Below are positions 1 through 6,520 of a stretch of 64,000 nt of DNA, piece by piece. The position numbers were made by a program, and so were the translations under genes. Location of the stretch: NCBI GenBank assembly GCA_007693595.1, contig REDI01000034.1, positions 1-64,000 of the forward strand, given 5' to 3'. Positions within the stretch are counted from its first letter, which is position 1; each line of letters starts with the position of its first letter. Under the pieces are notes generated by a model, which saw only the letters and a program-made list of their open reading frames with translations, did no database searches and was not told the origin of the DNA. Source of the DNA: Deltaproteobacteria bacterium. Lineage in GTDB: Bacteria; Myxococcota_A; UBA796; GCA-2862545.

Positions 1-1068
1 TTCTGGCTCGACGGCGACGGCGACGGGTACGGTCATGCGGACGAGAGCGTGCGCGCCTGCGTTGCGCCCACGGGGTACGTGAGCAACGCCGAGGACTGCG
101 ACGACAGCGACGCGAGCGTGCACCCCGGGGCGCCGGACGACCAGTGCAACGGGGTCGACAACAACTGCGACGGGGTGGCGGACTCCGAGGCGGAGCAGGT
201 GACGCGCTATCCGGATCGCGACGGGGACGGCTGGGGCGTGCTGGAGGAAGAAGAGCAGGGGTGCCTGCCGTTGGACAGCGAGGTGTCGAACGGCTGGGTC
301 TCGCAGCCCGGGGACTGCGACGATGAGGACCCTTGGGTCTATCCTGGGGCGGCGCAGCGCTGCGACGGCAAGGCGAACCCTTGCGAGGGGGAGGTGGACG
401 AGGGTCTTCGTGGCACGGGCCCGGCCTGTCCGGCGCGTTCCTGCGACGACGTGTTTCACGACAGCGGGGGCGAGAGCGCAGACTACTGGCTCGCCGACGG
501 CGAGGAGTCCTACGAGGCGTGGTGCGAGATGCGGGCGGACGGGGGGTACACCGCCCTGACGGGTAAGCTGGTCGCGGAGCGGGAGTGGGTCAGCTTCTCG
601 CTCGTAGGCCTCGGCAGCCCCGACGGGGCGTGGAGCGCGGGCTTCGAGGGGGACACGTTCTGGTTGCGGCCGACGCGCCCGTCGGACTTCGCCGGCGATG
701 CCTGTCGGACGGTGGTGGTGCGCGCGAACCTGGACCTTCCGTTCACCTTCACCGCCTGGGAGGGCAGCTTCGAGGCGACGCACATGGGCAAGGACACGGT
801 CCCTGCCGAGTGGGCGCACAGCATGAGCGGCCCGCCGCCCTGCCAGGGGGCGGTCTTGTTTGGGGCTCAAAATGAGTTGCCCATCAAAGAGGGCGGTGAG
901 TGGGGCCATAACGTCGAACTCACGACCGGTCGCTCCGAGGCCTGGGGTTGGCGGGAGCTCGGGCGAGAGCGCTCCCGCATCACCTGGGAGGTAAACGACT
1001 TCGAGGTTGAGGGTGGGGGTGCGGATTCCTACCTACAGGTCGACGAGCTGTCGATCTTGGTCCGCTGA
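1..1068 (+). CDS. MopE-repeat / fibrinogen-like surface protein, copy A (5' end cut by window)
   Basis: The gene enters the window already open and stops with TGA at 1066-1068. It is identical in sequence to the C-terminal part of the next gene. It carries a DGDGDGYG calcium-loop-like segment, then two MopE-type (PF11617-like) Cys/Asp motifs, DCDDSDASVHPGA with CNGVDNNCDG and DCDDEDPWVYPGA. After these comes a C-terminal segment resembling the start of a fibrinogen-related domain (SCDDVFHDSGG, then WCEMRADGGYTAL). MopE-type motifs are associated with metal binding in secreted and surface proteins. The missing N-terminus should hold a lipoprotein signal as in copy B. Function on the surface is inferred; no substrate can be read from the sequence. 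Confidence 0.85.
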   Translation, partial: FWLDGDGDGYGHADESVRACVAPTGYVSNAEDCDDSDASVHPGAPDDQCNGVDNNCDGVADSEAEQVTRYPDRDGDGWGVLEEEEQGCLPLDSEVSNGWVSQPGDCDDEDPWVYPGAAQRCDGKANPCEGEVDEGLRGTGPACPARSCDDVFHDSGGESADYWLADGEESYEAWCEMRADGGYTALTGKLVAEREWVSFSLVGLGSPDGAWSAGFEGDTFWLRPTRPSDFAGDACRTVVVRANLDLPFTFTAWEGSFEATHMGKDTVPAEWAHSMSGPPPCQGAVLFGAQNELPIKEGGEWGHNVELTTGRSEAWGWRELGRERSRITWEVNDFEVEGGGADSYLQVDELSILVR

Positions 1069-1081
1069 GATGGGGGCTTTC

Positions 1082-2296
1082 ATGAGTAGCACACGGCGCC
1101 AGCGCGTTCTTTGGGTTCCCCGATGCGTGGCGCTCGCGCTGGTGTCGTGCGGGGGGGCTGATCCGGTCTCGTCTGCTGCGCTTTCGAGCGGGAGCTCGGA
1201 GGCCTGTGCGCCGTCTTCGGAGCAGGAGTTCTGGCTCGACGGCGACGGCGACGGGTACGGTCATGCGGACGAGAGCGTGCGCGCCTGCGTTGCGCCCACG
1301 GGGTACGTGAGCAACGCCGAGGACTGCGACGACAGCGACGCGAGCGTGCACCCCGGGGCGCCGGACGACCAGTGCAACGGGGTCGACAACAACTGCGACG
1401 GGGTGGCGGACTCCGAGGCGGAGCAGGTGACGCGCTATCCGGATCGCGACGGGGACGGCTGGGGCGTGCTGGAGGAAGAAGAGCAGGGGTGCCTGCCGTT
1501 GGACAGCGAGGTGTCGAACGGCTGGGTCTCGCAGCCCGGGGACTGCGACGATGAGGACCCTTGGGTCTATCCTGGGGCGGCGCAGCGCTGCGACGGCAAG
1601 GCGAACCCTTGCGAGGGGGAGGTGGACGAGGGTCTTCGTGGCACGGGCCCGGCCTGTCCGGCGCGTTCCTGCGACGACGTGTTTCACGACAGCGGGGGCG
1701 AGAGCGCAGACTACTGGCTCGCCGACGGCGAGGAGTCCTACGAGGCGTGGTGCGAGATGCGGGCGGACGGGGGGTACACCGCCCTGACGGGTAAGCTGGT
1801 CGCGGAGCGGGAGTGGGTCAGCTTCTCGCTCGTAGGCCTCGGCAGCCCCGACGGGGCGTGGAGCGCGGGCTTCGAGGGGGACACGTTCTGGTTGCGGCCG
1901 ACGCGCCCGTCGGACTTCGCCGGCGATGCCTGTCGGACGGTGGTGGTGCGCGCGAACCTGGACCTTCCGTTCACCTTCACCGCCTGGGAGGGCAGCTTCG
2001 AGGCGACGCACATGGGCAAGGACACGGTCCCTGCCGAGTGGGCGCACAGCATGAGCGGCCCGCCGCCCTGCCAGGGGGCGGTCTTGTTTGGGGCTCAAAA
2101 TGAGTTGCCCATCAAAGAGGGCGGTGAGTGGGGCCATAACGTCGAACTCACGACCGGTCGCTCCGAGGCCTGGGGTTGGCGGGAGCTCGGGCGAGAGCGC
2201 TCCCGCATCACCTGGGAGGTAAACGACTTCGAGGTTGAGGGTGGGGGTGCGGATTCCTACCTACAGGTCGACGAGCTGTCGATCTTGGTCCGCTGA
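1082..2296 (+). CDS. MopE-repeat / fibrinogen-like lipoprotein, copy B (complete)
   Basis: A 405-residue predicted lipoprotein. Residues 1-23 form a signal peptide ending in a lipobox (ALVSC, Cys23). A Ser-rich linker follows, then DGDGDGYG, two MopE-like Cys/Asp motifs and a C-terminal fibrinogen-related segment (SCDDVF..., WCEMRADGGY). I chose ATG 1082 because it gives a clean signal peptide; upstream in-frame codons at 1007 and 1070 lie in the end of copy A or just after it. The protein is probably displayed on the outer membrane and may bind Ca or Cu through its Asp/Cys loops. The family is common in Myxococcota and no specific role is known to me. From the CGG linker onward it is identical to copy A. 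Confidence 0.85.
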   Translation: MSSTRRQRVLWVPRCVALALVSCGGADPVSSAALSSGSSEACAPSSEQEFWLDGDGDGYGHADESVRACVAPTGYVSNAEDCDDSDASVHPGAPDDQCNGVDNNCDGVADSEAEQVTRYPDRDGDGWGVLEEEEQGCLPLDSEVSNGWVSQPGDCDDEDPWVYPGAAQRCDGKANPCEGEVDEGLRGTGPACPARSCDDVFHDSGGESADYWLADGEESYEAWCEMRADGGYTALTGKLVAEREWVSFSLVGLGSPDGAWSAGFEGDTFWLRPTRPSDFAGDACRTVVVRANLDLPFTFTAWEGSFEATHMGKDTVPAEWAHSMSGPPPCQGAVLFGAQNELPIKEGGEWGHNVELTTGRSEAWGWRELGRERSRITWEVNDFEVEGGGADSYLQVDELSILVR

Positions 2297-2309
2297 GATG
2301 GGGTCTTTC

Positions 2310-2384
2310 ATGAGGGGCACGCGGCGTCATTGGGGTCTTTGGGGCCCCGCGAACAACGGCGACGACGGGGACGGGAGCGGTTAA
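2310..2384 (+). pseudogene. Vestige of a third copy of the MopE-type lipoprotein start
   Basis: A 24-codon reading frame (MRGTRRHWGLWGP..., ending NNGDDGDGSG then TAA) sits exactly where the next repeat unit would begin. It resembles the start of copy B (MSSTRRQRVLWVP...), with the same TTTCATGAG context. It then jumps to a short Asp/Gly run like the DGDGDG loop. The simplest reading is a third unit that lost its body by deletion. A tiny real peptide is possible but I see no support. Confidence 0.5.
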
Positions 2385-2387
2385 GGG

Positions 2388-3461
2388 GTGCCGCCGGAGG
2401 CTCCATTGCTACGCCCTTCTCTCTTTGTCCTTTCCTTTCTGCCCCTGGTCCTCGCGTGCTCCTGCGATCCGTCCTCGAGTGAGGGCGCTGGCAGCTCGGG
2501 CACCGAAACCTCGTCGGCCGTCACGCTAGGGGGCTCCGTCGAGGGGCTCGCCGGCGAGGGCCTGGTGTTGGAGCTGAACGAAGGGGAACAGCGCCTCTCG
2601 GTCCCTGTGGGCGCGACCGACTTCGTCTTTCAGGAACCCCTGCGCCCTGGCTCGACCTTTGCGGTCTCGGTCTACCAGGCCCCCGAAGCGCCTTCCCAGA
2701 CCTGTGTCGTGGCGGGGGCGCAAGGTCAGATCGGCTCGGAGGATGTAGATGACCTCCGCGTCCTCTGCGAGACGAACGCCTATGCGGTCGGCGGTACGCT
2801 CGAGGGGCTGATCGACGGTTCGACCCTGACCCTGCGGCTCAACGATGCACACGAGCTCGACCTCACCCGAAACGGGGACTTCACCTTTCCGGTGGAGCTC
2901 TCGGATCAGGCCTCCTTCGAGGTCGAGGTCTTCGCGGAGCCCACCGATCCCCCTCAGCGTTGTCTCGTCCTAGACGGTTCGGGCGTGGTCGACGGGGCCC
3001 CGGTCTTGGCGACCCAGGTCACCTGCCAACGCCGCTGCTCCGACACCCTGGCCTGCGACGACGAGACCTACTGCGACGCGCCATGCGATGCGGACGGCGT
3101 GTGCGAGCCCCGTCCCACCGACTGCGGTGAAGCGGAGCAGCCGGTCTGTGGTTGTGACGGTGAAGCCTACTCCAATGTCTGCGAGGCTCAGGCCGCGGGG
3201 TTCAGCACCTCTGAAGACGAGACTTGCTTGCTGGAGGGGTGTCGCATGAACAGTGATTGCGATGAGCTCGCCAACGAGTATTGCGAGCGATCTTCGGGGG
3301 ACTGCGGAGGCGTGGGGGAGTGCGTCGTTCGCCCCGAGGTGTGTATGCACATCTATGATCCTGTCTGTGGCTGCGATGGTCATACCTATAGTAATCGCTG
3401 CGTCGCAGCCTCCAACGGGGTCAGTGTTCGGTACGCGGGGGCCTGCCTCTCGGCCATGTAG
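2388..3461 (+). CDS. Lipoprotein with two Kazal-type protease-inhibitor domains
   Basis: A 357-residue protein starting at GTG 2388. The signal peptide ends in lipobox LVLAC (Cys24), followed by a Ser/Gly/Thr linker. Two related beta-sandwich-like repeats begin GGSVEGLAGEGLVLELN and GGTLEGLIDGSTLTLRLN, each about 85 residues and each with a paired Cys. The C-terminal third is Cys-rich with two Kazal signatures, PVCGCDGEAYSNVCEA and PVCGCDGHTYSNRCVA. Kazal domains inhibit serine proteases, so the protein could protect the surface from proteases, including the cell's own. That role is inference. Its last 41 bases overlap the 3' end of the opposite-strand frame that follows. Confidence 0.85.
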   Translation: MPPEAPLLRPSLFVLSFLPLVLACSCDPSSSEGAGSSGTETSSAVTLGGSVEGLAGEGLVLELNEGEQRLSVPVGATDFVFQEPLRPGSTFAVSVYQAPEAPSQTCVVAGAQGQIGSEDVDDLRVLCETNAYAVGGTLEGLIDGSTLTLRLNDAHELDLTRNGDFTFPVELSDQASFEVEVFAEPTDPPQRCLVLDGSGVVDGAPVLATQVTCQRRCSDTLACDDETYCDAPCDADGVCEPRPTDCGEAEQPVCGCDGEAYSNVCEAQAAGFSTSEDETCLLEGCRMNSDCDELANEYCERSSGDCGGVGECVVRPEVCMHIYDPVCGCDGHTYSNRCVAASNGVSVRYAGACLSAM

Positions 3462-4225
3462 AGAGCCTCTCGGAGCACGCGATGGCCCCTCGCTCCGCCT
3501 CCGCGTCCTGCCAGAGCAGAGCCCACTGGTCGCGGCCTGGCCCTAAGATGGCCGCGCCCATCGCGTGCTGAAAATCCAAGGGGGCTGTGCGCCACTCCCT
3601 GGGCGGCCGCTCCCAGCTGGCGGGCTTGAGCTGCGCCCACGTCTTGCCGACGTAGGGCCGTGGGTTTTGGCTCACGAAGGTCAAGGCCATCAGGATCTGT
3701 ACCCAGACGGCGGGGTGGCCCTGCTGCGTCTCTTCCTCGTAGGCTTCCACGAGGTTGATCGAGCGGCTGCGATCCTCCAGGCCGGACAGGGTCACGAGCT
3801 CATCGCAGTGGTCCTGCTTGCGCCCTCGACCGAAAACCTTGGAGATACTGCCGGTCAGTCGCTTCAGCCCTCCTTTGTAGCCACGGACGACCTGGGGGAG
3901 GATCGCGCGCGCGTGGGCATGGCGGGCGATGACCAAGATCGCATCGGTGTCGTTCGCGCAGCAGAAGCCACTCTGGAGGACGTCGATCATCTGCGAGAGC
4001 TGCTCGGCGTCCTGACCGAGCTTGCCTTTCTCTCCACGCAGGAGCCCCCCTCCGTGGATCTCGGTCTTGAGCGAGGCTTCTGCGGCGCCGCGCATCCCCA
4101 CGCCGAGCTCCGCTCCCTACGCGCTGAGCTGAGCCGCCATCCAGGCGCCGACCCCCACGATGAGCTCCAGCCCAGTCCCCATCTCGAGCTCGGTGCTGAA
4201 GCTGGGAACCCTGATCTTTGGACAT
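3421..4225 (-). pseudogene. Disrupted gene of unknown function (in-frame TAG, N-terminal frame slip)
   Basis: A minus-strand frame from GTG 4101 to TGA 3421 gives 226 residues of ordinary-looking protein (LSQMIDVLQSGFCC, DDTDAILVIARHAHARAILP-like text; no family recognised). Immediately upstream in the same frame lie TAG (4119-4117) and, before it, 21 plausible residues starting at ATG 4182 with a hydrophobic stretch (GLELIVGVGAWMAAQL). Reading on across the stop continues naturally (GAELGVGMRGAAEAS). Further upstream, ATG 4225 (MSK) would join this frame if one base were removed near 4216. Two lesions suggest a decayed gene; sequencing error or a shorter real gene from 4101 are alternatives. 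The opposite strand also has a long frame, but its composition looks like antisense shadow. Confidence 0.5.
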
Positions 4226-4361
4226 AGACGCCATCCGCCACGGGGGGATGACTTCAGCAACGATGGACCGGGCGGAACTCCTCAGGTTTTTCAACCCGTC
4301 GCGCCGCGGCCTCGCCCGCTCTGAGGTGGGCCCGATCCAGAGGATCTAGCTTGGTCCAGGG

Positions 4362-5402
4362 TCAGGGCTCCCAGCCTCCGTAGGCATCGTTGCGGATCAG
4401 CTCCAGCTCTCGCTCCAACACGATGCGCTCGGACTGTGGAACGGTCACGACGGGACCCATCGCGAGGTCGAAGGTCCACAGGCCCTCTCGGAGCTCGTGG
4501 GTTCTTCGGTGAAGGAGGATGGTGTGGTCGCCTCGTCGGATCAAGAAGTCTTGTTCGAGATGCCGGTAGGTCAGCTCAAACTCCTGCGGCTCATAGTCAG
4601 GGTGAAGGGCGTAGAGCTTAGAGATGTCGGTGCAATCCTCGGTGCTGTGGTCGTGGCCTAGCTCGCTGCGGAGCGTGAACACGGTCCGTTCGTTGGATGG
4701 CCGATCCTTGCGGCCCTGCAAGGTGGTCTGGATGTCGCACTGGGACGAGCCGTCTTCGGCCCGTAGGTATGAAGAGGTCCCAGTCACGGTCTCGCCATCT
4801 TCCCCGACCAGGAGCTGAAGTGAGAGGTCGACCTCGAGGTTGCGCTCGATGTCGTACTCGAGATCAAACGCGATGGGTCCCGCCGAGCTCAGCCTTCCGC
4901 CGTCATAGTCGAAGTCCATGTCGGGGAAGGCCTCGGCGAAGGACACGCCGACGTAGACGGGTCCATGACCCGTGTAGAGCGTGGTGATCAGGCCGAGTCC
5001 GTCGCTGTCGGTGTTGAGGGCCCGCATGAGATCGAGCTCGCCCCGCTCGAAGGTCTCGCCTGTCAGCAGAGCGTACACGGCGTGGGTAGGGCTGAGCTCG
5101 CAGCTCTGGCTCGAGCGGTCCTCCTGGATGAAGCTCTCGTAGTCGTAGCGCCACTCCAGATCCTGCGGGCTCTCTTCGCGGCCGGTGCCTCGAAGGTAGA
5201 CCTCGAAGTCGCAAGCGTATGCGCGCGGGATGGATGGGCGAGACGCTTCGAGATCGGGACTCGTCTTGAAGAGCACGCGGCCGACGAGGTCATAGCCTTC
5301 GAAGAAAGGATCTCTGTGGAAGGGCTCCTGGTGGCTCCCACAGGCGGCGAGGGCGAGCAGCGCCGCGGTAGCCGGGGGCCAACGCCATGGATCCATCACC
5401 AC
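4362..5402 (-). CDS. Lipoprotein of unknown function
   Basis: A 346-residue protein with a short N-terminus (MVMDPWRW), a hydrophobic core and a lipobox ALAAC around residue 21, so probably membrane-anchored. The remainder is rich in acidic and aromatic residues with alternating patterns suggesting beta structure. Cysteines are spaced at CDFEVYL, CELSP, CDIQTT and CTDIS, which could pair in the periplasm. A second ATG two codons in (5396) is an equally possible start. A GAGG ribosome site precedes it. I do not recognise a family. It is followed downstream by the decayed gene above, with no shared operon evidence. Confidence 0.75.
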   Translation of the reverse strand: MVMDPWRWPPATAALLALAACGSHQEPFHRDPFFEGYDLVGRVLFKTSPDLEASRPSIPRAYACDFEVYLRGTGREESPQDLEWRYDYESFIQEDRSSQSCELSPTHAVYALLTGETFERGELDLMRALNTDSDGLGLITTLYTGHGPVYVGVSFAEAFPDMDFDYDGGRLSSAGPIAFDLEYDIERNLEVDLSLQLLVGEDGETVTGTSSYLRAEDGSSQCDIQTTLQGRKDRPSNERTVFTLRSELGHDHSTEDCTDISKLYALHPDYEPQEFELTYRHLEQDFLIRRGDHTILLHRRTHELREGLWTFDLAMGPVVTVPQSERIVLERELELIRNDAYGGWEP

Positions 5403-5543
5403 CTCGCATACGGTACAAGGTAGTGTAAAGCGCTCCTTGGGGCAAGGACGACACGGTGACGGCGGTGGTGATGGCTACAGCGCGCACGTCCTCTTTCGCC
5501 GAAGCTCTCCGACGAAGGCGTGGCGGGTGAACGCTCGGCGGGG

Positions 5544-6404
5544 CTAGCCGAAGATATTCATCGGCATCCGCAAGTACCGGATCCCGTTCGTATCCGCCTC
5601 CGGGAGGTGCCCCGCGTCGATGTTCACCTGCACCGACTGGAAGATCAGGTTGGGCGGACGCAGGGTCTTGTCCCTCTCCGACCTGAACTTCACGAAGTCC
5701 TCGCGGGAGCGGCCCGCGGGGAGCTGAATGTTCTTCTGCTTGCTCTCGCCGATCGTGGTCTCAAACTTGAGCTCGCGGCCGTTGGGCATGTAGTCGTGAC
5801 CTACGAAGACGCGGGTCTCATCGGGCAGGTGGTAGAGCTTTTCGTGAATGCTCTCGTACAGGTCCTCGGCGCTGCCGGCGGGGAAGTCGCAGCGCCCGGT
5901 GCCGAAGTCGGGCATGAACAGCGCATCGCCGGTGAACACCGCGTCGTCGATGAGGTAGCTCACGCAGGCTGGGGTGTGGCCTGGGGTGTGGATCACCTTG
6001 ATCTTGAGAGAGCCCGCGTCGAGGGTCTCGCCGTCGCGGACGAGGCGCTCGAACTGGCTGCCGTCGGTCTTGAACGGTTCGGGTAGGTTGAACACGCCCT
6101 TGAAGGTCTCTTGGACGGTCTGGATGTGCTCGCCGATCATCACGGGCGCACCGTAGCGCTCCTTGAGCCACTGAGAGCCCGAGAGATGGTCGGCGTGGGC
6201 GTGAGTCTCGAGGATGGCGTGTAGCGTGAGCTCGTGCTCGTCGAGGAAGGAGGCGACGCGCTCGTTCGAGGCGGTGTTCGTAGAGACCGCCAGAGGATCA
6301 TAGTCGAGCACGGGGTCGATGACGACCGCGTCGCGGGTCTCCTCGTCGTAGACGACATAGGTGAGCGTCCAAGTGGCGGGGTCGAAGAAGGTCTCGATCT
6401 TCAT
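5544..6404 (-). CDS. Persulfide dioxygenase-like metallo-beta-lactamase-fold protein (ETHE1/Blh type)
   Basis: A 286-residue MBL-fold protein. It shows THAHADH (His68, His70, Asp72, His73), a second-shell [12 protein letters not shown] (His143) and the acid FTGD (Asp160), the ligand set of the ETHE1/Blh branch. The [12 protein letters not shown] and VFVGHDY blocks are typical of Blh-like persulfide dioxygenases rather than glyoxalase II. These non-heme iron enzymes oxidise glutathione persulfide to sulfite, detoxifying sulfide-derived sulfane sulfur. No rhodanese or sulfide:quinone oxidoreductase gene is adjacent. AGGAG lies six bases before ATG 6404, and a sigma-54-type promoter and a palindrome lie further upstream, suggesting inducible expression. 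Confidence 0.88.
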   Translation of the reverse strand: MKIETFFDPATWTLTYVVYDEETRDAVVIDPVLDYDPLAVSTNTASNERVASFLDEHELTLHAILETHAHADHLSGSQWLKERYGAPVMIGEHIQTVQETFKGVFNLPEPFKTDGSQFERLVRDGETLDAGSLKIKVIHTPGHTPACVSYLIDDAVFTGDALFMPDFGTGRCDFPAGSAEDLYESIHEKLYHLPDETRVFVGHDYMPNGRELKFETTIGESKQKNIQLPAGRSREDFVKFRSERDKTLRPPNLIFQSVQVNIDAGHLPEADTNGIRYLRMPMNIFG

Positions 6405-6441
6405 GGGGTACTCCTGAGAGCCGAAAGGTGCTGTCGATGTA

Positions 6442-6460
6442 TTTGCAAGCGATGTGCCAA
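6442..6460 (-). promoter_or_regulatory. Sigma-54 (-24/-12) promoter of the persulfide dioxygenase gene
   Basis: Minus-strand TTGGCACATCGCTTGCAAA matches the RpoN consensus TGGCAC-N5-TTGCA at every conserved base, with GG and GC ten bases apart. It points at the dioxygenase gene. A start near 6433 would give a leader of about 30 bases containing AGGAG. No comparable sigma-70 element is evident in this 111-base gap. Confidence 0.8.
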
Positions 6461-6496
6461 GCTAACTCTCTAGGATAGAGCGCCACAGGCGGCCCA

Positions 6497-6520
6497 ACTG
6501 AAACATACGAATGTTTCAGT
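6497..6520. promoter_or_regulatory. Perfect 10-bp inverted repeat, candidate activator site for the sigma-54 promoter
   Basis: Arms ACTGAAACAT and ATGTTTCAGT are exact reverse complements around an ACGA spacer. The centre is about 75 bases upstream of the predicted RpoN start, a plausible enhancer position. It overlaps the stop codon of the pabA-pabB gene. A terminator role is less likely because no T-run follows on the minus strand. Binding by a FisR-like sulfane-sulfur-responsive activator is an inference from the target gene. Confidence 0.55.

Larger units (their letters stand above)
1..2303. repeat. Tandem direct repeat, 1228-bp period
   Basis: Bases 1-1075 recur at 1229-2303 without a difference that I could find; the first mismatch is 1076 (g) against 2304 (t). 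Every reading frame of both copies gives identical translations, supporting base-level identity. The 153 bases between the copies (1076-1228) encode the start of copy B, so the repeat is head-to-tail and gene-sized. After the second copy, identity decays to about 70 percent over some 45 bases, into a remnant of a third start. A recent duplication, gene conversion or an assembly artefact could each explain it. Confidence 0.95.

Noticed and set aside
980-2137. Minus-strand 385-residue frame in the duplicated lipoprotein region
   Set aside because: It is Arg/Val/Pro/Ala-rich shadow of the plus-strand gene, repeated because the DNA is repeated; no motif.
3565-4227. Plus-strand 220-residue frame opposite the disrupted gene
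   Set aside because: Its composition (Leu/Gly/Val/Asp with Glu-Leu runs) is typical of antisense translation in GC-rich DNA. The minus-strand text looks more like real protein.
6497-6520. Rho-independent terminator of pabA-pabB
   Set aside because: The stem is A/T-balanced, includes the stop codon and lacks a following T-run; a regulatory site is more likely.
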